DNA of 64,000 nt from Clostridiales bacterium (GTDB taxonomy: Bacteria > Bacillota > Clostridia > Oscillospirales > Acutalibacteraceae), in assembly GCA_019422525.1 (NCBI GenBank), contig JAHZDE010000002.1:248001-312000 (forward strand), in the 5' to 3' direction. Shown here in pieces: positions 8,099 through 16,152 of the stretch; positions within the stretch are counted from its first letter, which is position 1, and every line of letters starts with the position of its first letter. A program made the position numbers and the translations under genes. Under the pieces are notes generated by a model that did no database searches, had not been told where the DNA came from, and was given only the letters and a program-made list of their open reading frames with translations.

Positions 8099-8367
8099 TG
8101 CCCATAAGAAGGAGAATCAGATAAGAATAAAGTGATTTAATTTTTGAATAAATTGTATAGAAATTCATAATGTTTTTTTAGAAAACAGTTGAGAAAAATT
8201 AAAAATTTGAGTATTTCATATATAAATTCACAAAAAATACATGGGATTTCCCGGAAAAGTGTGCTATACTTGTAAAATAATAGTAGGAAACTGCATGAAA
8301 ATAGGGCCGAAGTATCGGAAATGCCGGGCCGCGCCCTGAAAAAACATGAGAAAGGACGGAAAATCCA
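8099..8367. other. Promoter and leader region of citrate synthase
   Basis: AT-rich DNA without a gene. It contains an extended -10 element TGCTATACT (8262-8270) with a poor -35, and a leader with a GC-rich segment around 8305-8338 (GGGC...GCCC) that can fold before the SD GAAAGGA. Nothing else was seen. Confidence 0.5.
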
Positions 8368-9732
8368 ATGGCAAATGTATACTCAGAAATCACACCCGAA
8401 ATCCAGCGGCTTGCAGAATTATGCCAGGAAAATGGGAAAATTGACCCGGATCTGTATGGTAAATATGACGTAAAACGTGGACTTCGGGATATCAACGGCA
8501 AGGGCGTCCTGGCCGGTTTAACAGAAATTTCAGAAGTAAGAGCTACGAAAAAGGTTGATGGGAAAGAAGTTCCCTGCGAGGGACAGCTTTTTTATCGTGG
8601 CGTGAATGTGGAGGATATTATCCGGGGATGTGTTCAGGACCATCGTTTTGGATTTGAGGAAACAACTTATCTGCTGTTGTTTGGTGAACTGCCAACAAAG
8701 GAACAGCTGGTGGATTTTAATCAGTTGCTGGCAAAATACCGCAGCCTTCCCACTAGCTTTGTGCGGGATATCATTATGAAGGCTCCCAGCCGGGACATGA
8801 TGAATACCCTGGCAAGAAGTGTTTTAACATTGTTTTCATATGATGATTTTGCCAGTGACATTAGTATCCCTAACGTCTTACGGCAATGTCTGCAGCTGAT
8901 AGCTTTGTTCCCGCTCCTGTCGGTTTATGGATATCAGGCATATCGCCACTATCATGATGGGCAGAGCTTGTACATTCATTCACCTGTTGCCGAATTATCT
9001 ACAGCGGAAAATATCCTGCATATTCTGCGGCCTGATTGTAAGTACACCATGCTGGAAGCAAGGGTATTGGATATTGCTTTGATTTTGCATGCAGAGCATG
9101 GCGGCGGCAATAACTCCACCTTTACGACCCATGTGGTATCCTCTTCCGGTACCGATACGTATTCTGCTATTGCTGCGGCACTGGGTTCTCTGAAGGGTCC
9201 CAAGCATGGAGGCGCCAACATAAAAGTGGTGCAGATGCTGGAAGATTTGAAAACCGTGGTCAAAGACTGGACAGACGAAGAAGAAATCAGCGCATATTTG
9301 CGCCGGCTGCTGCATAAAGAGGCCTTTGATAAAGCAGGCTTGATTTATGGTATGGGCCATGCTGTATATTCCCTTTCTGACCCCCGTGCCAAGGTGATGG
9401 AATCCTTCGTAAAGAGCTTGTCAGAAGAAAAGAATCGGATCGAAGAATACAACTTGTATGCAGCAATTGCCCGCTTGGCGCCGCAAATTATCGCTCAGGA
9501 AAGAAAAATTTATAAAGGTGTCAGCCCGAATGTTGACTTTTTCAGCGGTTTTATTTACAGCATGCTGGATTTGCCGCTGGAGCTGTATACGCCGATTTTT
9601 GCTATCGCCCGTATTTCTGGGTGGAGTGCGCACCGTATAGAGGAATTGACCAATGCGGGAAAAATCATTCGCCCGGCTTATCGCTCTGTTCAGGAAGAGA
9701 GAGCGTATGTCCCCATGGAAGAGCGCAAGTAA
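8368..9732 (+). CDS. gltA: Citrate synthase (citrate/2-methylcitrate synthase family)
   Basis: A 454-aa enzyme that condenses acetyl-CoA with oxaloacetate to citrate, feeding 2-oxoglutarate and glutamate synthesis. Motifs include RGVNVEDIIRG, EETTYLLLFGELPT, HAEHGGGNNSTFTTHVVSS, LKGPKHGGAN and YGMGHAVYSLSDPRA with the catalytic histidines, and ARISGWSAHRIEE near the C-terminus. The N-terminus carries about 50 extra residues compared with short bacterial forms, common in clostridial homologues. GAAAGGA precedes the ATG. It appears monocistronic. A 2-methylcitrate synthase role cannot be excluded. Confidence 0.93.
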   Translation: MANVYSEITPEIQRLAELCQENGKIDPDLYGKYDVKRGLRDINGKGVLAGLTEISEVRATKKVDGKEVPCEGQLFYRGVNVEDIIRGCVQDHRFGFEETTYLLLFGELPTKEQLVDFNQLLAKYRSLPTSFVRDIIMKAPSRDMMNTLARSVLTLFSYDDFASDISIPNVLRQCLQLIALFPLLSVYGYQAYRHYHDGQSLYIHSPVAELSTAENILHILRPDCKYTMLEARVLDIALILHAEHGGGNNSTFTTHVVSSSGTDTYSAIAAALGSLKGPKHGGANIKVVQMLEDLKTVVKDWTDEEEISAYLRRLLHKEAFDKAGLIYGMGHAVYSLSDPRAKVMESFVKSLSEEKNRIEEYNLYAAIARLAPQIIAQERKIYKGVSPNVDFFSGFIYSMLDLPLELYTPIFAIARISGWSAHRIEELTNAGKIIRPAYRSVQEERAYVPMEERK

Positions 9733-9762
9733 TCAAAAAAATGGTGATTTATATAAAATCGA

Positions 9763-9795
9763 AAGGACCGTATCCTGTCATAGGATACGGTCCTT
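9763..9795 (+). terminator. Terminator-like perfect hairpin after citrate synthase
   Basis: Perfect 13-bp arms AAGGACCGTATCC/GGATACGGTCCTT with a short loop, followed by a weak U-tract (CGTGTTTAT). Confidence 0.7.
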
Positions 9796-9906
9796 CGTGT
9801 TTATAGGGACATTATTTTGGAAAGCTTGGTTCTATCAAATTCCCCCACGTCATATAGTGGAAGAAAGGCACGCAGAGGCCGACTGATACAAAGGGGAAAT
9901 GTATGG

Positions 9907-10995
9907 ATGTCAGCAAAAATCCCATGGGGCTTACGGATTCTTTCAGCAGTAACGGTACTGGCAGGTGCCGCATGTTTTGGTGCAAAGATTCTGCCAATGT
10001 TCAACGGAGAAAATGCGGCATTGGTAACGGCAGATCTGCTGCTCCCAAAGGCAGCACAGGAAATATACACAGAGGACTCCCCTTCTCAGGAGGATACACT
10101 GATAGAAATGGATACGCCAGCAGCAACACCTCAGACAACCGCTACGCCGGAACCAACGCCTTCTGCTACGCCAAAGCCCACACCGGTACCTACCCCAAAG
10201 CCAGGTGCAAAAGCTTATGAGATTTCCGAGACGCAGATGGGTGGTGGAGAACAGGTGGAGAATTTTTATATACGTAACAGTACCAAACAGAATTTGAATT
10301 TTTCCGACGAGCTAAAGAAAAAGCCGGATTTGAATATCAAAGCAGATGGTACCCCAATGGTGCTTATTTATCATACCCATACAACCGAATCCTATTTGGA
10401 AGAAGAAAGCCCCTGGTATTATGAAGGAACGCCTACCCGAAGTCAGGATGAAAGCAAAAATGTGGTAATGGTTGGAAATGCTATTGAAGCGAAATTGAAA
10501 GCTGCGGGATTTGGCGTTGTTCATGACACCACCGTTCACGACTATCCGGCTTATACCGGCGGTTATACCCGTTCTGCGGAAACCATGAAAAAAAATTTGG
10601 AGAAATACCCTTCTATTCAAATTACCTTGGATATTCACCGGGATGCAATTGGCGGTGGTGACAGCGCACGAATAAAACCTACTGCGATGGTCAACGGGAA
10701 AAAAGCCGCTCAGTTTATGATTTTAACCGGATGTGATGATGACGGGACTTTAGGATTTCCCAATTGGCAGGAGAACCTTCACTTGGCTCTTCAACTGCAA
10801 AAGACAGCCGCAGATTTATATCCAGACCTGGCACGACCGCTAAATTTTTGTAACCGTGTTTATAATGAAAATTTGACAACAGGCTCGTTGTTAGTGGAAG
10901 TCGGTACAGAAGTTAACACATTGGAAGAGGCTTCCTATACAGGCTCATTGTTTGGCGAAGTTTTAGTAGAGACTCTTCAAAAAATGATGGAATAA
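9907..10995 (+). CDS. spoIIP: Stage II sporulation protein P (SpoIIP)
   Basis: SpoIIP is a membrane-anchored peptidoglycan amidase/endopeptidase that works with SpoIID and SpoIIM to thin septal wall and drive engulfment. The 362-aa product has an N-terminal anchor (ILSAVTVLAGAACFGAKILP), a Pro/Thr-rich linker around residues 75-105, and the catalytic domain starting with MVLIYHTHTTESY. Further family motifs are SIQITLDIHRDAIGG, LDIHRDA and SLLVEVGTEVNTLEEA. The ATG at 9907 with AGGGG 10 bp upstream is preferred; an in-frame TTG at 9817 has no good SD. Its presence supports a spore-forming host. It is usually sigma-E controlled; I did not identify that promoter. Confidence 0.93.
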   Translation: MSAKIPWGLRILSAVTVLAGAACFGAKILPMFNGENAALVTADLLLPKAAQEIYTEDSPSQEDTLIEMDTPAATPQTTATPEPTPSATPKPTPVPTPKPGAKAYEISETQMGGGEQVENFYIRNSTKQNLNFSDELKKKPDLNIKADGTPMVLIYHTHTTESYLEEESPWYYEGTPTRSQDESKNVVMVGNAIEAKLKAAGFGVVHDTTVHDYPAYTGGYTRSAETMKKNLEKYPSIQITLDIHRDAIGGGDSARIKPTAMVNGKKAAQFMILTGCDDDGTLGFPNWQENLHLALQLQKTAADLYPDLARPLNFCNRVYNENLTTGSLLVEVGTEVNTLEEASYTGSLFGEVLVETLQKMME

Positions 10996-11094
10996 AAGCC
11001 TCTGTGTATATTTTAGAAAAGATAGATCATACTGAAAAAAGGATGAAAATAACAAAAGATTTCCCGGAAAATAAGAGGACAGAAAGGGAGCACC

Positions 11095-11391
11095 ATGAAG
11101 ACCATAAAGAAAAAAGGGAAAGCCAATCCATCGTGGTTTTGGGTTTCGCTAGCTATTACGCTCAGTGTGTTATCCTTATTATGGGGAATGGCGGTTGTTG
11201 ATGTCAGAAGCCGGAAAATGGCATTGGGTGATGCAACCCCAGCAGTCAGTGTATCTACCGTGATAGGGGACCGCACGATTGTTCATGTGGATGTTTTAGG
11301 AATGGAAGGAGATATTGACTTGACTTTGGTGGATAACTTGGTGGAATATGTGGAAGAAAAATTACAGAGCGTAAAGGAAATGATGGGGTAA
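11095..11391 (+). CDS. Small membrane-anchored protein, unknown function
   Basis: A 98-aa protein with a basic N-terminus (KTIKKKGKANPS), one membrane helix at residues 14-34 and an acidic extracytoplasmic part ending in a predicted helix (LVEYVEEKLQSVKEMM). AAGGGAG precedes the ATG. It lies 99 bp after spoIIP and may be co-transcribed, so a link to sporulation is possible but unproven. I do not recognise the family. Confidence 0.65.
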   Translation: MKTIKKKGKANPSWFWVSLAITLSVLSLLWGMAVVDVRSRKMALGDATPAVSVSTVIGDRTIVHVDVLGMEGDIDLTLVDNLVEYVEEKLQSVKEMMG

Positions 11392-11477
11392 GAGAGAGAA
11401 ATTTCAGAACACCATCGCATAAATGTAATATTTTTTTGAAAATTGCGAAAAACCGGCATTTCTCCAGGGGAGAATAG

Positions 11478-11505
11478 TTGTTTTTTGTCGCAAATCTGAT
11501 ATAAT
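11478..11505 (+). promoter_or_regulatory. Sigma-A promoter
   Basis: -35 TTGTTT (11478-11483), 16 bp spacer, -10 TATAAT (11500-11505), upstream of the repeat-containing surface protein. Confidence 0.7.
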
Positions 11506-11586
11506 GATTCCAGAATGGATGTTTATGTGCCGGGAATAGCCGGCAACTTGATATAAAGAGATAACGGGTATTCTGGAGGTGCCGGA

Positions 11587-12348
11587 ATGATAAAACAGAA
11601 AAAGGCAATAAGCCTTTTACTATGTGTGTTCATGTTGATAGCAATGGTAAGCCCGGTAATGGCAGAATCGCTGCCTCGAACTTATACGGAAACTCTGACA
11701 GAGCCATCGGAGGAAGAAACTGTTAATACTCCGGATCCACAGGAACCCACAGACCCAGAAGAAAATACGGGAGAAAATACGGGGGAAAATACTGAGGAAG
11801 GCGAAAATACCCAGCAAGGTGAGAATACCCAGCAAGGTGAGAATACCCAACAAGGTGGAAATATCCAGCAAGGCGAAAACCAAACCACTCATCAAGGAAC
11901 TGGAAATACAGGCACCACTCAAGCCACTCCCACCCCTCGGCCCCATCAGGAAAATAATACTACCAGCAGTCAATCCAATTATTACAATAACTACACGCCG
12001 GTTTCTTCGGCAACCCCTACTCCTACGCCAACCCCAACCCCAACTCCTACTCCGTCTCCAACGCCGTCTTCTTCAGAAGAATCTGTAGCGGACAGCTATA
12101 ATGGGGATGTATCGGTTTCGGTATCGCAAGTGGATAACCGACAGGTAAACTTTATCGGGATTATGGCTTGGGTCTGCATTGCATTGGGAATAGTGGTAGT
12201 GTTACTGGTTTTGCTCAGCAACCGCTATGGCCCCAGGGGTGGCTCAGGACGGAAACGCTATCGTGCCACAAGACCTGGACGCCGAAAGAAAGGACGTCTT
12301 TTAAGCGACAGATATTATCGCAACCATTATAATAACCGTTATCGTTAA
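11587..12348 (+). CDS. Repeat- and PT-rich membrane-anchored surface protein
   Basis: This 253-aa protein has a signal peptide (ISLLLCVFMLIAMVSPVMA, cleavage likely after Ala), an acidic region, and a tandem hexapeptide GENTQQ tract at about residues 72-95. A Thr-Pro stretch (about 140-160), a membrane helix (IMAWVCIALGIVVVLLVLLS) and a very basic cytoplasmic tail (RKRYRATRPGRRKKGR) follow. The layout suggests a wall-spanning stalk with the N-terminal part outside and the tail inside. There is no enzymatic domain and no sortase motif. GGAGG lies upstream of the ATG; a terminator follows. Function unknown. Confidence 0.75.
   Translation: MIKQKKAISLLLCVFMLIAMVSPVMAESLPRTYTETLTEPSEEETVNTPDPQEPTDPEENTGENTGENTEEGENTQQGENTQQGENTQQGGNIQQGENQTTHQGTGNTGTTQATPTPRPHQENNTTSSQSNYYNNYTPVSSATPTPTPTPTPTPTPSPTPSSSEESVADSYNGDVSVSVSQVDNRQVNFIGIMAWVCIALGIVVVLLVLLSNRYGPRGGSGRKRYRATRPGRRKKGRLLSDRYYRNHYNNRYR
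11800..11871 (+). repeat. 18-bp in-frame tandem repeat (4 units)
   Basis: Four adjacent 18-bp units of the type GGTGAGAATACCCAGCAA with few substitutions encode the repeated GENTQQ peptide. Shorter 12-bp GENT units precede them. Such tracts can change copy number by slippage without frameshift. Confidence 0.85.
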
Positions 12349-12374
12349 ACAACAAAAGCATACTAATTTTATAC

Positions 12375-12407
12375 GCCGCAACAGAGTTTTTCTGTTGCGG
12401 CATTTTT
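12375..12407 (+). terminator. Intrinsic terminator
   Basis: Stem GCCGCAACAG/CTGTTGCGGC (12375-12401) followed by ATTTTTG, 26 bp after the surface-protein gene. Confidence 0.88.
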
Positions 12408-12455
12408 GCATCCGAAATGATACAATTTTATGAGAAAAACTGATGAATTTTGGGC

Positions 12456-12484
12456 TTGAAAAAAGGCCGGAAAGCCTGTATACT
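12456..12484 (+). promoter_or_regulatory. Sigma-A promoter of the M23 peptidase gene
   Basis: -35 TTGAAA (12456-12461), 17 bp spacer, -10 TATACT (12479-12484), 45 bp before the start codon. Confidence 0.8.
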
Positions 12485-12528
12485 GATAATAGTTGACGAA
12501 TTATGTATACCGGTAGGAGGTGTATCGT

Positions 12529-13827
12529 TTGAAGAGAAAAAGAAACGGACTGCGTAAGGCAATGGCAGCAATTTTGGCAGCTTTTTGTCTGGCGGGAAGT
12601 GTAAACGCTGATGTTTTGTCCAATTTGGAAGGACAAAAAGACGAACTGCAACAACAGCAGCAGGAACTGGAAGATCGCAGTAAAGCACTGAATGAACGGT
12701 TGGAACAGCTGAAAGATGATGAGGCACACCAGCAGGAATATTATAATTCGCTGGAAGAACAGATTGATGTGGTAGAAACGCAAATTGATACAGCCAATGA
12801 GCGTCTCGACCAATTAGATGATGAAATTGTCCAATTACAGGACGATTTAAAAGAGGCGCAGGCCCAACTGGATGCGGATTTCGATACATTAAAAGAGCGG
12901 TTGTGCGCATTATATAAAATGGGGAGTGCGGGAACGCTGGAAATCATTTTGGAAGCAAAGAGCCTGCCGGATTTGGCACAGAAAACGGAGCTGATGTCTG
13001 CCATTACCCGTCACGACACCCAGTTGATGGATTCCATTCGTTCCCAGATGGAAGAGATGGCGGACCAAAAAGAACTGTTGGAATCTGACAGGGACGAGGC
13101 CAGCACTTTGCGTTCTACCTTAGAGGATAAAAAAGATGAATTGACCTCCCTTCAAGAAGAGAGTGCCCGCGTGCTGGAGGAGCTGAAAGAGAACCAGCAG
13201 GATGTGACTCAGCAGATTGATGATGCAGAAGAACAAAAAGAGGAATTGGTACAGCAGCTGGCAGAAATACAGAAGCAATGGCTGGCAGAAAAAGAAAAAG
13301 CAGAAGCGACTCCGACTCCTGCCCCTACTCCGGCCCCCACTCCTGTTCCGGAGCCAAATACCCCCAATAATAACAGCAATCACAATAATGGAGGAAGTGT
13401 TTCTACACCTACTCCGACAGTCCCGCCCTCTTCCAGTGGGTACATATGGCCGGTTCCTGGATATACCAAAGTGGGCGATGGGTGGTATGAAGGCGGACGT
13501 GCTCACAAGGGAATTGATATTATCGGTGCCGGTATCTATGGACAACCTATCGTAGCAGCTCAAAGCGGCGTGGTCTTGACTGCTTATACAGCAGACGAAT
13601 GGGGATATGGTTGGGGCTACCATGTAATGATTGGCCATGATGACGGATATGCAACCCAATATGCCCACATGAGCCGGGTAGCGGTAACCACTGGCCAGCA
13701 TGTGGAAAAAGGGCAAATTATTGGATATGTAGGAAATACGGGTGATTCTTATGGAGCCCATCTGCACTTTGAATTGTGGGAAAACGGGGAACGGATTAAC
13801 CCTGAAATTGTATTGCCCTATCGATAA
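12529..13827 (+). CDS. Secreted coiled-coil M23 peptidase / murein hydrolase activator (EnvC-like)
   Basis: A 432-aa exported protein: signal peptide (AMAAILAAFCLAGSVNA), a long heptad-rich coiled coil (about residues 25-250, many Glu/Gln/Leu), a Thr-Pro linker (about 262-305), and a C-terminal LytM/M23 domain. In the M23 domain GGRAHKGIDI supplies the first His and Asp and YGAHLHFELWENG the HxH. Both metal-binding motifs look intact, so it may be an active glycyl/D,D-type endopeptidase rather than only an amidase activator. The TTG at 12529 is chosen because AGGAGG ends 8 bp upstream; the GTG within the SD is too close. It probably acts in cell separation or sporulation. Confidence 0.9.
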   Translation: MKRKRNGLRKAMAAILAAFCLAGSVNADVLSNLEGQKDELQQQQQELEDRSKALNERLEQLKDDEAHQQEYYNSLEEQIDVVETQIDTANERLDQLDDEIVQLQDDLKEAQAQLDADFDTLKERLCALYKMGSAGTLEIILEAKSLPDLAQKTELMSAITRHDTQLMDSIRSQMEEMADQKELLESDRDEASTLRSTLEDKKDELTSLQEESARVLEELKENQQDVTQQIDDAEEQKEELVQQLAEIQKQWLAEKEKAEATPTPAPTPAPTPVPEPNTPNNNSNHNNGGSVSTPTPTVPPSSSGYIWPVPGYTKVGDGWYEGGRAHKGIDIIGAGIYGQPIVAAQSGVVLTAYTADEWGYGWGYHVMIGHDDGYATQYAHMSRVAVTTGQHVEKGQIIGYVGNTGDSYGAHLHFELWENGERINPEIVLPYR

Positions 13828-13842
13828 TCGGTAGACGAGACG

Positions 13843-13874
13843 GCGGCCGTGATAAAAGCGGCCGCTGTTTTTTG
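13843..13874 (+). terminator. Intrinsic terminator
   Basis: Stem GCGGCCG/CGGCCGC (13843-13865) followed by TGTTTTTTG, just after the M23 peptidase gene. Confidence 0.88.
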
Positions 13875-13923
13875 TAAAATGCAGGAACCTTTAGAAAATT
13901 TATGGTAAAAACGGGAACAATGC

Positions 13924-13952
13924 TTGACGGGGAGAGAAATTTATGATACCAT
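13924..13952 (+). promoter_or_regulatory. Promoter of the DUF2325-DUF3793-flavodoxin operon
   Basis: -35 TTGACG (13924-13929), 17 bp spacer, -10 TACCAT (13947-13952). The -10 is weak but correctly spaced, and a palindromic operator follows at once. Confidence 0.55.
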
Positions 13953-13970
13953 GGTTAGCGAAAACTAACC
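13953..13970. promoter_or_regulatory. Operator 1, DtxR/IdeR-like palindrome
   Basis: GGTTAG-N6-CTAACC, perfectly symmetric, directly at the predicted transcription start. DtxR/IdeR-type iron or manganese repressors recognise TTAGGTTAGSCTAACCTAA-like sites, which share the GTTAG...CTAAC core. Confidence 0.65.
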
Positions 13971-13990
13971 GATTTTATTTTTGTCCATAA

Positions 13991-14006
13991 GTTAGCTATA
14001 ACTAAC
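13991..14006. promoter_or_regulatory. Operator 2, DtxR/IdeR-like palindrome
   Basis: GTTAG-N6-CTAAC, the same half-sites and the same 6-bp spacer as operator 1, centred about 37 bp downstream of it in the 5' untranslated region. Confidence 0.65.
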
Positions 14007-14032
14007 TATATTGAAATAAAGGAGGCAGCAGG

Positions 14033-14320
14033 ATGAGCGTGGTGATTGTTGGCGGAAACGAAAGAATGGTATGCCAATACGAGGATGTATGCAAAAGCTA
14101 TGGCTGTAAGGCAAAGGTATTTGTAAAAGAAAACGGGGCCTTAAAAAAGAAATTGGGCACACCGGATTTGTTGATTGTGTTTGTCAGTACCGTTTCCCAT
14201 AAAATGGTCATCAGCGCGTCTCAGGAAGCAAAAAGAAATCGGGTTCCAATTGTGCGGGTACACAGCAGCAGTATATCCGCACTGGAAAACCTGCTAAGCC
14301 ATCATTGTGGGGGGAGGTAA
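14033..14320 (+). CDS. DUF2325 domain protein
   Basis: A 95-aa cytosolic protein starting SVVIVGGNERMVCQYEDVCK, typical of DUF2325, with a Rossmann-like beta-alpha pattern and the segment DLLIVFVSTVSHKMVISA. The biochemical role of the family is not established. GGAGG lies 7 bp before the ATG. It is the first gene of a three-gene operon with DUF3793 and flavodoxin genes under two iron-box-like palindromes, so a role in iron-limited physiology is an inference from context. Confidence 0.85.
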   Translation: MSVVIVGGNERMVCQYEDVCKSYGCKAKVFVKENGALKKKLGTPDLLIVFVSTVSHKMVISASQEAKRNRVPIVRVHSSSISALENLLSHHCGGR

Positions 14321-14323
14321 CCT

Positions 14324-14863
14324 ATGTGTGAGAGGATTTTGATTGAAAATGGCGCACCTACATTAGCGAATATAAAGACTGCAAGCCTATTTACTTTGCC
14401 AGTTTTGGAAGAAAAAAGCGAAGCCTCTTGGAAAAAGGTTCTGGAAGAAAAAGGAATCGAGATCATGGTTCTTCGGGCAAATGGGAAAAGCCAGCTGGTA
14501 TATATGTATCGGCCTGAAAAATTACGGCAGGATTTGGCCCATCCAATGGCTGCCTGTATTTTATGTAGGGCTGGGTATGAGCATCAAACGGAAAAAGAGG
14601 CATTACAAATTTTAAAGGAAAGAATCGCACACAGCGGCGAGTTCCCTCATGAAATAGGGCTGTTCTTGGGGTATCCGCCAGAGGATGTTCAGGGGTTTAT
14701 GGAAAACCGGGGACAAAACTGGAAGTGTACCGGATGCTGGAAGGTATATGGAAACCGGAAACAAGCTGAAAAACAATTTGCCAGATATAAAAAATGCAGA
14801 GATGTGTATCTGAGGCTGTTTTTGCAGGGAAGAAACCTGACACAGCTGACAGTCGCATCCTGA
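14324..14863 (+). CDS. DUF3793 family protein
   Basis: This 179-aa protein starts 3 bp after the DUF2325 stop. Characteristic parts are KTASLFTLP near the start and HEIGLFLGYPPEDVQGFM and KCTGCWKVYGN in the C-terminal half, followed by KQFARYKKCRDVYLRLFLQG. Two Cys-x-x-Cys-type pairs (ILCRAG and CTGCW regions) could bind metal or react. DUF3793 is a clostridial family without known function that often sits near iron-uptake or flavodoxin genes. The tight spacing argues that it works with its neighbours. Confidence 0.85.
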   Translation: MCERILIENGAPTLANIKTASLFTLPVLEEKSEASWKKVLEEKGIEIMVLRANGKSQLVYMYRPEKLRQDLAHPMAACILCRAGYEHQTEKEALQILKERIAHSGEFPHEIGLFLGYPPEDVQGFMENRGQNWKCTGCWKVYGNRKQAEKQFARYKKCRDVYLRLFLQGRNLTQLTVAS

Positions 14864-14897
14864 TATCAAAAAATAAATAAGTAAAGGAGCAAACAAT

Positions 14898-15320
14898 ATG
14901 AGCAAAACAGCAGTAGTATACTGGAGCGGAACAGGAAATACACAGGCCATGGCAGAAGCAGTAGCTTCGGGAGCCTCCGACGCCGGTGCAGACGTGACCC
15001 TATATGAAGTGACGGCCTTTGACAGCGGCGCGATGGATGATTATGATTTTATAGCATTTGGGTGCCCATCTATGGGCAGCGAACAGCTGGAAGAGAGCGA
15101 ATTCGAACCGGTATTTACGGCTTGTATTCCCAAACTGGCAGAAAAAAAGATAGCGCTGTTTGGCTCTTATGGATGGGGAGATGGCGAATGGATGCGAAAC
15201 TGGGAGGATACCTGCAGAGAGGCAGGAGCAACCCTTGTTTGTGACAGTGTAATCTGCTGCGAAGCACCGGATGAAGAAACATTGGAAGCCTGTCGGACGT
15301 TAGGAAAGGCACTGGCATAA
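14898..15320 (+). CDS. Flavodoxin
   Basis: A 140-aa FMN-binding electron carrier with the phosphate loop YWSGTGNTQAMAEAV, the second FMN loop GCPSMGSEQLEE and GSYGWGDGEWM. Flavodoxin replaces ferredoxin when iron is scarce in many anaerobes, which fits the palindromic operators upstream of the operon. AAAGGAG precedes the ATG; the gene is 34 bp after the DUF3793 gene and ends at a bidirectional terminator. Confidence 0.95.
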   Translation: MSKTAVVYWSGTGNTQAMAEAVASGASDAGADVTLYEVTAFDSGAMDDYDFIAFGCPSMGSEQLEESEFEPVFTACIPKLAEKKIALFGSYGWGDGEWMRNWEDTCREAGATLVCDSVICCEAPDEETLEACRTLGKALA

Positions 15321-15341
15321 CGAAGCTATATTTGGCAACAG

Positions 15342-15378
15342 AAAAGCCGGAACAGGATTTGAACTGTTCCGGCTTTTT
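15342..15378. terminator. Bidirectional terminator between flavodoxin and HPr-like gene
   Basis: AAAAGCCGGAACAG/CTGTTCCGGCTTTTT forms a stem with U-runs in both directions and serves both convergent genes. Confidence 0.9.
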
Positions 15379-15389
15379 ATTTATGTTAC

Positions 15390-15620
15390 TTACTCTACAA
15401 TAAAGGACGCCAAGCGATCCAGAAGGCTCTGAGCGTCATCGCCATACACATCCATCCGTACTGGCTTTTCCAAATCCAAACTGAGAATGCCCAGAATAGA
15501 CTTTGCATTCACCACAAAACGGCCGGAGCAAAGGGTTACGTCCTCATCATAGGGAGAAACCATCTCGACAAAACGCTTTACATCTTCAACCTGATGCAGG
15601 TCTACCATTTTGGAAACCAT
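15390..15620 (-). CDS. HPr-like protein lacking the catalytic histidine
   Basis: A 76-aa protein of the PTS HPr family: the Ser-46 region is conserved (NAKSILGILSLDL), as are the flanking strands and the C-terminal helix. The active-site segment, normally GxHARPA, reads LHQVEDVKRFV. Aligning on the following FV puts Gln at the His-15 position and Glu at Arg-17; a His is present but displaced by one. It probably cannot carry phosphate normally and may be regulatory. GGAGA precedes the ATG. It follows the EIIA and EI genes on the same strand, as a third operon gene. Confidence 0.85.
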   Translation of the reverse strand: MVSKMVDLHQVEDVKRFVEMVSPYDEDVTLCSGRFVVNAKSILGILSLDLEKPVRMDVYGDDAQSLLDRLASFIVE

Positions 15621-15638
15621 AGGAATCTCCTCTCAAAA

Positions 15639-16118
15639 TTATTTTACGTATTCTACCACAACCGTCTCACCGGCAGTACCAGCTGCATAGTGGCCTGTCA
15701 TGGATTTCAAATCATCGGAATTGGTAATCAGCAATGGTGTATACAGCGGATAGCCTTTGCTCTTAATTAGCTCTAAATCCACCTTGCAAAGGGGATCGCC
15801 TTTTTTCACCTTATCGCCAACCTTTACCAATGGAGTGAAGCCTTCACCCTTCAACTCCACCGTGTTCAGGCCAATGTGAATCAACAATTCCAGTCCGTCC
15901 GGCGTCTGGATGCCATAGGCGTGCAAAGTTTCTGCCACATTGGTGATTTCACCGTCACAGGGAGCCAGCACATTTCCATCGGTAGGAAGAACGGCCACCC
16001 CATCGCCCAGAATCTTATCGGAGAAAACCGGATCGGGCACTTTCTCAATGGGCATATATTCCCCATTCAACGGAGCATACAGCTTGGGCTGCGCTTTCTT
16101 TTTTCCAAATAAAAACAT
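15639..16118 (-). CDS. PTS glucose-type EIIA component (Crr-like)
   Basis: A 159-aa stand-alone EIIA-Glc protein that accepts phosphate from HPr and passes it to EIIB domains. Recognisable are PLNGEYMPIEKVPDPVFS, GDGVAVLPTDG, DGLELLIHIGLNTVELKGEGF with the phosphorylatable His, and KVKKGDPL. AGGAGG lies upstream of the ATG. It sits between ptsI and the HPr-like gene. The nearby trehalose permease TreP has only EIIB and EIIC domains, so this EIIA is a good candidate donor for it. Confidence 0.93.
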   Translation of the reverse strand: MFLFGKKKAQPKLYAPLNGEYMPIEKVPDPVFSDKILGDGVAVLPTDGNVLAPCDGEITNVAETLHAYGIQTPDGLELLIHIGLNTVELKGEGFTPLVKVGDKVKKGDPLCKVDLELIKSKGYPLYTPLLITNSDDLKSMTGHYAAGTAGETVVVEYVK

Positions 16119-16152
16119 ACTAAAATCCTCCTATATCCTCAAGTACAGCAAG

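Noticed and set aside
9817..9906. Extended N-terminus of SpoIIP from a TTG codon
   Set aside because: No SD near the TTG, whereas the ATG at 9907 has AGGGG at suitable spacing and yields a normal membrane-anchored start.
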